Below, in pieces: positions 42,153-50,508 of a stretch of DNA of 64,000 bases. Source of the stretch: Anaerobutyricum hallii (GTDB taxonomy: Bacteria > Bacillota > Clostridia > Lachnospirales > Lachnospiraceae); assembly GCF_900209925.1 (NCBI RefSeq), contig NZ_LT907978.1, forward strand, positions 3,133,001-3,197,000, given 5' to 3'. The notes under the pieces are model-generated. The model was given only the letters and a program-made list of their open reading frames with translations, searched no databases and had not been told where the DNA came from. Within the stretch, counting starts at the first letter, position 1, and every line of letters starts with the position of its first letter. The position numbers and the translations under genes were made by a program.

Positions 42153-43160
42153 TTAATCTAAAATTTTCGTTCCGGGATAATAATAGGATAATATCGTTGC
42201 CGCAGAAAGCTGCTTCTTTGCCAATGCATTTGCCCCGTAAAGGCTCATTCCCATATCGTGTCCTTTTCCGACAGTAACCATGCGGAGTTTTCCATTATAA
42301 TTTTCCAAGTAAAAATTGGTGGAGTTTAGGTCAAAGATTTTCTTCCATTCTTCTCCTGTCCATTTATTGTCTTGTGCCATAATTTCCTGCACAAATCCAT
42401 TGTCCGTATGTTTTGTGATTTTCAAGCTGCTTTTTAATATTTTTATATTCTGTTTTTTATCGATTTTTTCCAGCCTGCCATTCTTATCCGCTTTGATAAG
42501 CTTCTGTAGTACTTCATCATAAGGAAGAATCTTCACATCCATGTAATCGGACGATTCCACATCCTGACTACTATCCACGCTGATTAAATACGGTACAGCT
42601 ACGGAATAGATTTCTTCCGAGGAAACCGTTTTCCCGATACTGACTTCATGATAAAGTGCATCCGCATATTTATTCTCGTAAGTAAGCACCTGTCCAAAAG
42701 TTGCATCGGAAGCATCCTCGAGTTTTTTCTTTATTTCTAAATACGCTTTTCTCCCATTATTTTCCTCTAATTCTTTCATGGAAACATAATCAAGATTCAG
42801 ATTTTTTTGCTTTATATTTTTTATTATTCCTATGTTTGCTACATCTGCTACCTTACCTTCATTCTGTGTAGCTGATGCATTTTTGCTGCTATTTTCACCG
42901 GAAGCTACCTTCACAAAATTTGTTCTGCAAACAATCATCCACGCTTTCAATGCTTCCTCCTCTTTTATGTAGGATAACTCGGAAGCAGCCATGCCGATGA
43001 CAAATTGTTCTCCGTCCATCTTTTCTCCATTTTTCATCTCAACAGTAATTCCCATCTTCCTGTCCGCAACGCCCATATTCCCGGAGATGAGAAGGGTGCT
43101 AATAACGGGGATAAAGAGGGCACCGAAAATGAAAAGGAGATATAACGCTAATTTCTTCAT
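42153..43160 (-). CDS. spoIID: Stage II sporulation protein D (peptidoglycan lytic transglycosylase)
   Basis: About 335 residues. An N-terminal membrane helix (LALYLLFIFGALFIPVISTLLI) is followed by the SpoIID/LytB domain. The probable catalytic glutamate is in EQFVIGMAASELSY, followed by ALKAWMIVCRTNFVK; the C-terminus VGKGHDMGMSLYGANALAKKQLSAATILSYYYPGTKI is the family hallmark. SpoIID cleaves glycan strands during engulfment. No start has a good SD: I chose the ATG of MKKLALYLL, while a TTG or ATG up to 16 codons earlier is possible. A family A palindrome begins only 3 bp before the longest frame, so the normal upstream region seems to have been displaced. Confidence 0.88.
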   Translation of the reverse strand: MKKLALYLLFIFGALFIPVISTLLISGNMGVADRKMGITVEMKNGEKMDGEQFVIGMAASELSYIKEEEALKAWMIVCRTNFVKVASGENSSKNASATQNEGKVADVANIGIIKNIKQKNLNLDYVSMKELEENNGRKAYLEIKKKLEDASDATFGQVLTYENKYADALYHEVSIGKTVSSEEIYSVAVPYLISVDSSQDVESSDYMDVKILPYDEVLQKLIKADKNGRLEKIDKKQNIKILKSSLKITKHTDNGFVQEIMAQDNKWTGEEWKKIFDLNSTNFYLENYNGKLRMVTVGKGHDMGMSLYGANALAKKQLSAATILSYYYPGTKILD

Positions 43161-43210
43161 TGTATAATATATGCGGGAAATAACTATTTGATTCATTAGA
43201 GAAAACAAAC

Positions 43211-43327
43211 GAAAAAAGAAATACTACCATATCCCATCTGCTCTGTAGTCGCTGTATTTAAGATGCTCGTCCGCATCTTAAACACGCTCCGAAGCCGCAT
43301 CCGGGATATGGTAGTATTTCTTTTTTC
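43211..43327. repeat. Palindromic repeat family A, copy 6
   Basis: Arms GAAAAAAGAAATACTACCAT and ATGGTAGTATTTCTTTTTTC as in copy 3, with an asymmetric core. Left border ACTATTTGATTCATTAGAGA is also found at 46.23 kb; right border TGTGTTTTGGCTCCAGAAGG. Unusually, it lies upstream of a start codon (spoIID), not after a stop. Confidence 0.92.
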
Positions 43328-43410
43328 TGTGTTTTGGCTCCAGAAGGAATGGATGCAATAGTCTTTGGAAAGAGAAGGGGGCGAAATCAGAAGACTACTG
43401 CTTGCTCAGA

Positions 43411-43479
43411 AGATGATCTCATCCGCATCCTAAACACACTCCGAAGCCGCATCTGGGATATGGTAGTATTTCTTTTTTC
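43411..43479. repeat. Half copy of palindromic family A
   Basis: Only the right half is present: ATCCGCATCCTAAACACACT, CCGAAGCCGCATCTGGGATA and TGGTAGTATTTCTTTTTTC, followed by the usual border CTGTGTTTTGGCTCCAGAAG. It follows the complete copy 6 with 84 bp between, so the right half and border are tandemly duplicated. Confidence 0.85.
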
Positions 43480-43534
43480 TGTGTTTTGGCTCCAGAAGGA
43501 ATGAATGTAATAGTTTTTGAGAGGGAAGGGGAGA

Positions 43535-45508
43535 CTGTCCGAAAACTCGGATAATCTAATCTGATGAGAAAAAGATTGATATGCTCTTGTGAGCGTTCAA
43601 TATAAATTAAAATTGCACATTGAAAACTGAATAAAGTACACAGAAATCGTGCATCTATGTTTCAGATATAGTATAATGAAACCAGAGAAAAATTGTTCTG
43701 AGGTGAATTGAGATGCCATATGTTTCAGGTTTTGACCGTGACCAGCTGATGTGCTGTTCATGGGACGCATTTGTAGATAAAGAAAGTATTGCAAGGATAA
43801 TTGATGCGTTTGTGAACCATCTTGATATAGGGAAATACGGTGTAAAACCTGTGGCAGCAGAAGGCCGTCCATCTTACGATCCTAAGAGCCTTTATAAGAT
43901 ATATATTTACGGAAGCAGGAAAGGTATCCGTTCTTCACGGAAACTGGCTGAAAGCTGTAAAGTAAATCTTGAAGTAAAATGGATGATCGGAGGTGTAGAA
44001 CCGGATTTTCGCACCATTGCAGATTTCAGGAAAAACAACATAGAGAGCCTGAAAGAGATTTTTTATGAATTCAACCGCCGGATCTCCGGTGCAGTGGAAT
44101 GGGGATTTTCTTCCGTGGATGGAACAAAGATCCAGGCGGATAACGCAAAAGATAACAACTTCACCAAAAACAAACTGGATGACAGGATCAAATGGCTGAA
44201 TGGCCATACAGATGAGTATCTAAGGATCCTGAATGAAATGGACAAGCAGGAAGAAACAGACGTGATTTCAGGAGAACTGACAAGAGAAAGTCTTGAAGCC
44301 AAGTTAAAAGAAGCACAGGAGAGACTTGCCAGATACGAAGGTTATCAGAAGCTGATGGAAGAAACCGGGGTATCCCAGCTTTCGATCACAGATGCGGATG
44401 CAAAACTCATGAAAATAAAAATGGGTTTACAGTAGCATATAACCCACAGACGGCGGTAGATTCTGAAACACATCTGATCCGAGATTTTCAGATGACCAAT
44501 CAGGTAACCGACCATGGATTGCTGGAAAGTACGATGCAGGGGATAAAGAGCTCTGAACCGGAAAAGATCATAGAAGTAGTAGCAGATAAAGGTTATGAAG
44601 CTGTGGAAGATATGGTGGAGTGTCTGGAGAACGGTATTATCCCACATGTCATAACAGATGATGGAAAAGACGGTTATGACATAGAAATCCCTTATGAAGA
44701 GGCAGAAACGGATACTGCCAGCACAGAGCCAGAAGAACTGAAGAAAGCACTGCATGCAGGTAAGATACCGGAAGTTTATGCAGAAGTGATACAGGATATG
44801 AAGGTAGAAACAGTCCGTCGTAAAGTGGTGGATGAAAAACGGGAAAACAGCAGTGTTTATGGAAGTCCTGAGGAAATGCAGGAAAAAGCAAAAGAAGGTT
44901 ATTTTGTCAGAGATCCTGAGAGAAACCTAGTATACTGTCCGGCTGGGGAAATCCTGAGACAGAAGAGCATAAAGAAAAACGGGAATATCCGCTATGCCAA
45001 TAAAAATGCGTGTAAACATTGCCCGAACCGCAATAAGTGTTACAAGGGAAAAGGCGAATGGAAAGAGATCGACTTTACCAAAGATCAGCTGGTAAAACCA
45101 TGTAAGGGCTGGCTGGAAGCCGAAGGAAAGAAGCCGGAGGAAACGAAAACGGGTGAAAAATGGCATTATGAAAAAAGAAAGGTTGTGAAGTTTTTCCTGA
45201 AACCGGATAAAGAAAAGATGAGCCGGAGGATGTGCCTGTCGGAGCATCCGTTTGGAACAATAAAACGAGCAATGGGAGCCACTTATTTTCTTTTAAGGGG
45301 AATACGGAAAGTGGCTGGAGAGTTTGCGCTCTTTTGTCTGGGTTATAACCTGGAACGGGCGAAGAATCTCCTTGGATTTCAAAAAATGATGGAATTGATG
45401 GAACAGGCATAAGCCTCTTTCTTCATCCTGTGTATTTTATTCAGTTTTCAATGTCACAGATGAAGGAAAGGGGCTAAATTTATGCCTAAAAATAAGGTTT
45501 TCGGACAG
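43535..45508 (+). mobile_element. IS1182-family insertion sequence
   Basis: A 1974-bp element with terminal inverted repeats CTGTCCGAAAAC at the left and GTTTTCGGACAG at the right. It carries one transposase gene interrupted by a frameshift. Left flank GGGGAGA and right flank GCTGAGGGGG show no clear target duplication. The flanks correspond to the G-rich part of a family J spacer, so the element landed inside a palindromic repeat. Confidence 0.88.
43713..45412 (+). pseudogene. IS1182-family transposase, split by a frameshift
   Basis: N-terminal part 43713-44435 (240 residues) has the IS1182 start MPYVSGFDRDQLMCC, GRPSYDPKSLYKIYIYGSRKGIRSSRKLAESCK and SSVDGTKIQADNAKDNNFTKNK. The rest continues in another frame: from about 44417 it reads NGFTVAYNPQTAVDSETHLI, then RDFQMTNQVTDHGLL and on to the DDE-type C-terminus CKHCPNRNKCYKG and FGTIKRAMG...YFLLRGIRKVAGEFALFCLGYNLERA, ending at 45412. 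The break is at ATAAAAATGGG, where one A appears missing. It is either inactive or expressed by -1 slippage on AAAAA. SD GAGGTGAATTG precedes the start. Confidence 0.88.
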
Positions 45509-45638
45509 GCTGAGGGGGGAGGACAGAACAGATTGGCTATTTCAATGACTTGGCTGTTATGTAATTTAAGAATTCCTCTGGATTTTATGAATTTTTTAAT
45601 AATCCATTGATTCTTCGAGCATAATATAATAAAATAAA

Positions 45639-45667
45639 GGTACTAAAAACCGTACTTTTTTTGGTAC
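45639..45667 (+). promoter_or_regulatory. Candidate operator of the YefM/YoeB operon
   Basis: GTAC occurs three times at 12-nt steps, each time in a partly palindromic context (GGTACTAAAAACCGTAC and GTACTTTTTTTGGTAC). It lies between a TATAAT-type -10 (45625-45630) and the SD AAGGAG of the antitoxin gene, as expected for an autorepressor site bound by the toxin-antitoxin complex. Confidence 0.55.
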
Positions 45668-45682
45668 AGAAAGGAGATATAT

Positions 45683-45943
45683 ATGATAGCAACAAAGCAA
45701 ATGGATCTTAGGGCAAATATAAAAAAATATTTTGATTTAGCATTTAACGGTGAAACCATTGTCGTATCAAGGAAAGAAAATAAAAATGTAGTTGTTATTT
45801 CGGAACAGGAATATAATGAACTTCAAAGAGCAAAGCGTAATGCAGAATATTTAGCAAAACTAGATAGGAGTTTCGCACAATTAAAACAAGGGGAAGTTGT
45901 CATAAAGTCTATGGAAGAACTGGAGCGCATGGCAGATGAATGA
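45683..45943 (+). CDS. YefM/Phd-family antitoxin
   Basis: 86 residues. The N-terminal Phd/YefM DNA-binding domain (MIATKQMDLRANIKKYFDLAFNGETIVVSRKENKNVVVISEQEYNELQR, 1-49) is followed by a toxin-binding C-terminal helix. It neutralises the YoeB toxin encoded next and represses the operon. SD AAGGAG lies 7 nt before the ATG. The 3' end overlaps the toxin gene by 8 bp. The three GTAC repeats upstream are a probable binding site. The pair stands between the IS element and the eut-like cluster. Confidence 0.92.
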   Translation: MIATKQMDLRANIKKYFDLAFNGETIVVSRKENKNVVVISEQEYNELQRAKRNAEYLAKLDRSFAQLKQGEVVIKSMEELERMADE

Positions 45944-46199
45944 TTTCACTTTTACAAAGGAAGCATTTGAGGATTATCTTTATTGGCAGATTCAGGACAA
46001 GAAAACAATGAAAAGAATTAACTCTCTTTTAAAAGATATACGAGCAAATGGAGCCATGAAGGGAACTGGAAAGCCAGAAAAATTAAAATATCGTCCTGGA
46101 TATTCAAGAAGAATTGATGAAGCAAATCGCTTAGTTTATGAAATTGACGAACTTCAAAATATTAAAATTTTATCCTGTCGGGGACATTATGAATACTAG
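45936..46199 (+). CDS. YoeB-family mRNA interferase toxin
   Basis: 87 residues of the RelE/YoeB fold, a ribosome-dependent endoribonuclease that cuts mRNA at the A site. Key residues are in place: FTKEAFEDYLYWQIQDKKTMKRINSLLKDI at the N-terminus, GTGKPEKLKYRPGYSRRIDEANRLVYEI with the catalytic Glu/Arg cluster, and the C-terminal ILSCRGHYEY with the conserved His-Tyr that completes the active site. It appears intact and overlaps the antitoxin gene by 8 bp, so translation is coupled. A palindrome follows 170 bp later. Confidence 0.93.
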   Translation: MNDFTFTKEAFEDYLYWQIQDKKTMKRINSLLKDIRANGAMKGTGKPEKLKYRPGYSRRIDEANRLVYEIDELQNIKILSCRGHYEY

Positions 46200-46372
46200 A
46201 ATGTGTTTAAAAAACACTCCGGATAATAACTATTTGATTCATTAGGAGAAAACAGACGAAAATAAAAAACAATATAGAAAATATGAGAGAAAGCAAAAAT
46301 CTTCCGACCGAATCCCCCTGTTTTTCCCAATGGAATAACAATTTAAGTAATATCTTCTACAGCCAAAAAACA

Positions 46373-46489
46373 GAACCGTGAAAAAGTCCAATATAGAAAA
46401 TATAATATGGGAGCAACAAAAATGCGACTGAGCATTTTCTGCGTCCGCGACGACTTTTATATTTTCTATATTGGACTTTTTCACGGTTC
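46373..46489. repeat. Palindromic repeat family C, copy 6 (reverse, diverged)
   Basis: Arms GAACCGTGAAAAAGTCCAAT... and ATTGGACTTTTTCACGGTTC. The core read in reverse (GTCGTCGCGGACGCAGAAAATGC, with GCATTTTTGTTGCTCC) matches family C with differences. A related flank GATTCATTAGGAGAAAACAGACGAAAATAA precedes it at 46230, and borders ATGAATTAAAT follow. The remaining 46490-46778 region has only a TATAAT at 46603 as a possible -10 for eutS. Confidence 0.85.
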
Positions 46490-46778
46490 GTTTGTTTGTT
46501 AATGAATTAAATTGTTATTCCCCTTCCTCTCTTCTTGTAAAATCACAAAAGAATACTTGTAATTTATGACGGAGTTGCATTTACTTTACGGACACATTTT
46601 TATATAATATACACATATAGCATAAATCATGATGGATTAGTGTGTGCATTGGTCTGCTTTTTACATTTATTTGCATTGATATGACAAATCTTGTTCTCTG
46701 TGGCTACTTTTTAGCTGTAGAACGGTTTACTGATATGAACGATAAAAACAGATTGATGGATAACGAAAGGAGGAATCC

Positions 46779-47156
46779 ATGACGAAGGATATGATCAATA
46801 ACGGGGTTAATTCAGATGATAAGTCCCGTATTATTCAGGAGTATGTTCCGGGTAAGCAGATTACGCTTGCTCATATGGTAACCCGTCCAAAGGCTTCTGT
46901 TTATAAGAAGCTTGGTCTGCCGGATGATTATCATGATGCGATCGGTATTTTGACAATCACTCCTTCTGAGGCAACAATTATTGCGGCAGATATTTGTACG
47001 AAGGCGGCTTCTATTAAGTTAGGTTTTGTAGACCGTTTTTCTGGTTCTGTTATTATTGTAGGTTCTACTTCTAATGTGGAATCTGCACTAAACAGTGTTA
47101 TTACCACCTTCTATAATAAGCTCGGTTTTGATACCGTTTCTATTACAAAGACTTGA
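46779..47156 (+). CDS. eutS: EutS-type bacterial microcompartment shell protein
   Basis: 125 residues; single circularly permuted BMC domain. The N-terminal strand [20 protein letters not shown] (about 19-38), [43 protein letters not shown] (about 55-97) and [21 protein letters not shown] match EutS/PduU, which form hexamers with a beta-barrel over the pore. EVVPGKQVTLAH-like wording favours EutS. SD GAAAGGAGG precedes the ATG. It is first of a four-gene cluster with eutP and two kinase-like genes, and no ethanolamine ammonia-lyase genes are present. Confidence 0.9.
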   Translation: MTKDMINNGVNSDDKSRIIQEYVPGKQITLAHMVTRPKASVYKKLGLPDDYHDAIGILTITPSEATIIAADICTKAASIKLGFVDRFSGSVIIVGSTSNVESALNSVITTFYNKLGFDTVSITKT

Positions 47157-47190
47157 TTTAGATACACTTTAGTTTGGAGATTATTTTTTT

Positions 47191-47670
47191 ATGAAAATTA
47201 TGTTGATTGGTCCGTCGGCAGCGGGCAAGACTACGCTGATTCAGCGTCTTATTGATGAAGAGATTAAGTATGATAAGACGCAGGCAGTGGAGTATATTGG
47301 CAATTTTATTGATACGCCGGGTGAATATATGCAGCAGAGGGGATACTGGGGTTCTTTGACCATCACTTCCCACGATGCGGATATTATCGGACTGGTACAG
47401 GATTCTAGCAGTGAGGACTGCTGGTTTTCCGGTGGGCTTACAAGTAAGTTTGAAAAACCGGTTGTCGGTGTTATCACGAAGATTGATAAGGATGATTCGA
47501 ATCCAAAGCAGGCTCGTTCCTATCTGGAGCTTGCCGGATGTACGACTATTTTTGAGGTGAGTTCCTATACCGGAGAAGGTGTGGAGGCTTTGTCTCAGGG
47601 ATTCCACGATATGGTGAATAAGTACAGGGAAGAGAATAAAAGCCGTTATGCCGATGATTATTTTGATTAG
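47191..47670 (+). CDS. eutP: EutP/PduV-type small GTPase
   Basis: 159 residues. P-loop GTPase: Walker A GPSAAGKTT (7-15), DTPGEYMQQRGYW (switch II-like DxxG), TKIDKDD (G4) and EVSSYTGEGVEAL (G5). EutP and PduV are linked to microcompartments; PduV binds the shell through PduU, the EutS homologue, and some EutP proteins show acetate-kinase activity. SD TTGGAG before the ATG. It follows eutS by 34 bp, matching the PduU-PduV pairing, and the next kinase-like gene starts 17 bp later. Confidence 0.88.
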   Translation: MKIMLIGPSAAGKTTLIQRLIDEEIKYDKTQAVEYIGNFIDTPGEYMQQRGYWGSLTITSHDADIIGLVQDSSSEDCWFSGGLTSKFEKPVVGVITKIDKDDSNPKQARSYLELAGCTTIFEVSSYTGEGVEALSQGFHDMVNKYREENKSRYADDYFD

Positions 47671-47687
47671 AACAGGGGGTGGTAGGC

Positions 47688-48941
47688 TTGATTACACTAT
47701 CAAAGGAGAATGTCGTTGATTATGTGAAGTCAAGGCTCGATTTTTTTAATCCAGATGGAGACATTAAAGTTTCTGCAATTGGAGAAGGTAGTGTAGAAGA
47801 AGACGGAGATGGTTTTATTAACTTTGTCTATCGTGTTTCTGACGGAGAGCATCATTTAATTGTAAAGCAGTCTACTTTGGAAGCTCGTTCTAAGGGTAGC
47901 TTCACTTTGGATTTAAACCGCTATAAGCTGGAATACGATGCCATGAAGATCTGTGCTGCGATCGTACCAGATCTGATTCCGAAGTTATATGACTGTGATG
48001 AGGAGAATCGTGTATTTATTACAGAAGATGTTTCCTATCTTCGAATCTCCCGCTTCCAGCTTTTAAAGGGTGTTACTTATCCAAAGCTTGCAGACCAGAT
48101 TGCAAGATATATGGCAGCAACACAGTTTTACACATCTGAATATTATTTAGATACAAAGTGTTTTCGTGATCTGAGTGTTCATTTCATGAATACAACTATG
48201 CGAAAGATTATGGAAGTCGGCATGTTCCTTACAAGTGTAACACCGGAGGATACCGTCGGACGACCTCTTGATCCTGAATTCATTACATTTTCCAAGAGAA
48301 TCTGTGCAGACCCTGCTGTTCTCTTAGCAAGACAAAAACTGAGACATCTTTTTATGTCTAAGGGAGAATGCCTGATTCACTGCGACCTGCATACCTCCAA
48401 TATTTTTGCCAGCCAGACTGAAGCAAAGGTAATCGACATGGAGTATTCCTTCTTCGGACCTTTTGCTTATGATATGGGATATTTTACCGCGAACTTTATC
48501 GCACAGTATGCTGCCGCTGCTTTCCGTCCATTTGAGACAGAAGAGGCTCGTAAGGAATTTAAAGCATACTGCCTGTTTATGATTCGTGAAACCTATGTGA
48601 AATATTGTGAATATTTCACACAGTACTGCAAAGAAGATTGCAAGCCTGAGTACCAGAATATTCCGGGGCTTGCCGAAGACTTCTGCCTGACAGCTCTTCG
48701 CGAGTTTATCGGCTTTGCTGCAAGTGCAATGCTTGGTCGTATCTGCGATCTTATTCCATATCCGGATTACGATGATATTGACGATTATGTACAGCGTCAC
48801 AACGCTAAATGTTTCTCTATCATTTTAAACAGGGAAATGCTTGTAAAATGGGAATCTTATAATTCTATTGATGAATTTATTCAGGACATCCTTACTATAG
48901 AAGAAATCTACTGTAGAAATATTAAAGATTTGAAATTATAA
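47688..48941 (+). CDS. Methylthioribose-kinase-like sugar kinase (BMC cluster copy 1)
   Basis: About 417 residues, aminoglycoside phosphotransferase fold, MtnK group. Seen: EDGDGFINFVYRV (about 38-50), K60 (IVKQS), EDVSYLRISRFQ, catalytic Asp233 in LIHCDLHTSNIF and the metal motif VIDMEYSFFGPFAYDMGY. I place the start at the TTG giving MITLSKEN, since AGGGGG lies 8 nt upstream and both paralogues start MI-x-x-KEN; a GTG three codons earlier lies inside the SD. It is closely spaced with eutP upstream and a paralogue downstream. The substrate is probably a pentose or 5-substituted pentose, not ethanolamine. Confidence 0.78.
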   Translation: MITLSKENVVDYVKSRLDFFNPDGDIKVSAIGEGSVEEDGDGFINFVYRVSDGEHHLIVKQSTLEARSKGSFTLDLNRYKLEYDAMKICAAIVPDLIPKLYDCDEENRVFITEDVSYLRISRFQLLKGVTYPKLADQIARYMAATQFYTSEYYLDTKCFRDLSVHFMNTTMRKIMEVGMFLTSVTPEDTVGRPLDPEFITFSKRICADPAVLLARQKLRHLFMSKGECLIHCDLHTSNIFASQTEAKVIDMEYSFFGPFAYDMGYFTANFIAQYAAAAFRPFETEEARKEFKAYCLFMIRETYVKYCEYFTQYCKEDCKPEYQNIPGLAEDFCLTALREFIGFAASAMLGRICDLIPYPDYDDIDDYVQRHNAKCFSIILNREMLVKWESYNSIDEFIQDILTIEEIYCRNIKDLKL

Positions 48942-48955
48942 AAGGGAGGCACATT

Positions 48956-50179
48956 ATGATTATTCTTACAAAGGAAAATATTCTTTCTTATATAAAAGAG
49001 CATGTGCCTTCCCTGCAGTTAAAAGAGCCGGTTAAAGTTTCTATGATTGGAGAAGGCGACCTCGGTGAAGACGTGGAAGGAGACGGTTACTGTAACTACG
49101 TTTTTCGCGTCAGTGATGCCGATGGACATTCTTACATTATAAAGCAGTCCACAGAACAATTAAAACGGCGTGGGCGTGCCCTCACTCCGACTCGTAACCG
49201 TTTCGAGTACGAGATTATGGAACTTAGGGCAAAGATTGTTCCGCAGTATGTTCCCGCTCTGTATCTTGGCGACCCGGAAAACAATGTATTTATTATGGAA
49301 GATGTTTCAAATCTAAAGCTCATTCGTTTCCAAATGAATAAAAATCATCTTTTCCCGGAACTGGCAAAGCAGGGCGCACAGTATCTTGCTGCCACACATT
49401 TTTATACTTCAGAATTCTATCTTCCAACAGAAGAATACCGCAAGCTTCTCGCACATTTTATGAACGCAGAACTGCGTGTTGTTATGGAGAACGGCATCTT
49501 CCTCAATATTTTCGGAGCAGATCAGTACGACCCTGCCTGCGGTCCGGAATTTGAAGAATATTGCAAGTCAATTCGCTTTGACCCAAATCTTGAATTCCAG
49601 AGATATAAACTGCGCCATCTCTTTATGAGCAAGTCAGAAACACTGATTCATGGCGACTTCCATACTTCCAATATCTTTGCAGATGATACACATTTGAAAG
49701 TTATCGATATGGAATATACCTTTGGTGCACCGTTTTCATACGATCTCGGATTCATCATTGCAAATATTATTTCTCAGGCCTGCTCCGCAGCTGTCCGCCC
49801 ATTTGATACGGAAACGCATCGAAAGAACTATGTCGCTTATCTCATCTCCCTTATCGAGATGCTCTATACTTACTATATTCAGTTCTTCTTTGAATACTGG
49901 GAAAAAGATGCGAAGCTTGAATATAAGATTACAAACGGCTACAAAGAAAGCCTTGCACTTGATATCTTACGAGAATGCTTTGGCTTTGCCGCCTGCGTAA
50001 ACTTCAGCCGCGTATGTGGTGATATGGATACAGCCGACTTTGACTGCATCAAAGATAATACACTCCGCACAAAGGCGAAATTTGCTTCTGTTACGATCGA
50101 TAAGATTCTGTTTGAAAAATGGGATTCTTATAATGATGTTAAAGAAGTCATTGAAGATATTGTAAATGTATTATTCTAG
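48956..50179 (+). CDS. Methylthioribose-kinase-like sugar kinase (BMC cluster copy 2)
   Basis: 407 residues, last of the eutS-eutP-kinase-kinase cluster. Seen: EGDGYCNYVFRV (41-52; MtnK has GDGNLNYVFHI), K63 (IIKQS), MEDVSNLKLIRFQMNKN, catalytic Asp234 in LIHGDFHTSNIF and VIDMEYTFGAPFSYDLGF. It shares more motifs with the stand-alone copy at 9.2 kb (IRFQMNKNHLFPELAKQG versus VRFQLNKNKMFPELGRQC) than with its immediate neighbour, so the pair is not a recent tandem duplication. SD GGGAGG before the ATG. A family A palindrome starts 11 bp after the stop and may terminate the operon. Confidence 0.78.
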   Translation: MIILTKENILSYIKEHVPSLQLKEPVKVSMIGEGDLGEDVEGDGYCNYVFRVSDADGHSYIIKQSTEQLKRRGRALTPTRNRFEYEIMELRAKIVPQYVPALYLGDPENNVFIMEDVSNLKLIRFQMNKNHLFPELAKQGAQYLAATHFYTSEFYLPTEEYRKLLAHFMNAELRVVMENGIFLNIFGADQYDPACGPEFEEYCKSIRFDPNLEFQRYKLRHLFMSKSETLIHGDFHTSNIFADDTHLKVIDMEYTFGAPFSYDLGFIIANIISQACSAAVRPFDTETHRKNYVAYLISLIEMLYTYYIQFFFEYWEKDAKLEYKITNGYKESLALDILRECFGFAACVNFSRVCGDMDTADFDCIKDNTLRTKAKFASVTIDKILFEKWDSYNDVKEVIEDIVNVLF

Positions 50180-50189
50180 AGAAATAGAC

Positions 50190-50304
50190 GAAAAAGAAAC
50201 AATACCATATCCCATCTGCTCTGTAGTCGCTGTGCTTAAGATGCTCATCCGCATCTTAAACACGCTCCGAAGCCGCATCTGAGATATGGCATTGTTTCTT
50301 TTTC
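50190..50304. repeat. Palindromic repeat family A, copy 8
   Basis: Arms GAAAAAGAAACAATACCATA and TATGGCATTGTTTCTTTTTC (one mismatch) with the asymmetric core (CTGTAGTCGCTGTGCTTAAG; CACGCTCCGAAGCCGC). Border ATAGAC on the left and TGTGTTTTGGCTCCGGAAGG on the right. It begins 11 bp after the kinase stop codon. Confidence 0.92.
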
Positions 50305-50322
50305 TGTGTTTTGGCTCCGGAA

Positions 50323-50490
50323 GGAATGAATGCAATAGTATTTGGGAAAGAGATGGGGAAGAGGACAGAAGGTTGTGGCTTATTCTGATGCCATTTTCTC
50401 AATAAAAATCCCTGATAGAGATATCTTCCGAGCAAGAATAGTCTCCTGACCTCTCCCCCTTCTCTCACCAAAGACTATTTCATTCATTCC
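50323..50490. repeat. Complete spacer palindrome, family J
   Basis: GGAATGAATGCAATAGTATT... GAGATGGGGAAGAGGACAG on the left pairs with CTGACCTCTCCCCCTTCTCT ... ACTATTTCATTCATTCC on the right (several mismatches), leaving a roughly 75-bp interior with GGCTTATTCTGATGCC. It joins a family A copy and a family C copy. Half copies are found at 23.47, 43.34 and 43.50 kb. Confidence 0.8.
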
Positions 50491-50508
50491 ATGTGATACC
50501 AACACACA

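Noticed and set aside
46490-46778. EutV-type antiterminator sites upstream of eutS
   Set aside because: I could not find the paired hairpins with conserved AGNA loops; only a weak -10 is seen.
47688-50179. Ethanolamine or choline kinases
   Set aside because: The fold is shared, but GDGxxNYVF, K-Q, and HxDxHTSN/DMExxF motifs fit the methylthioribose kinase group better; no choline-TMA lyase or ethanolamine genes are present.
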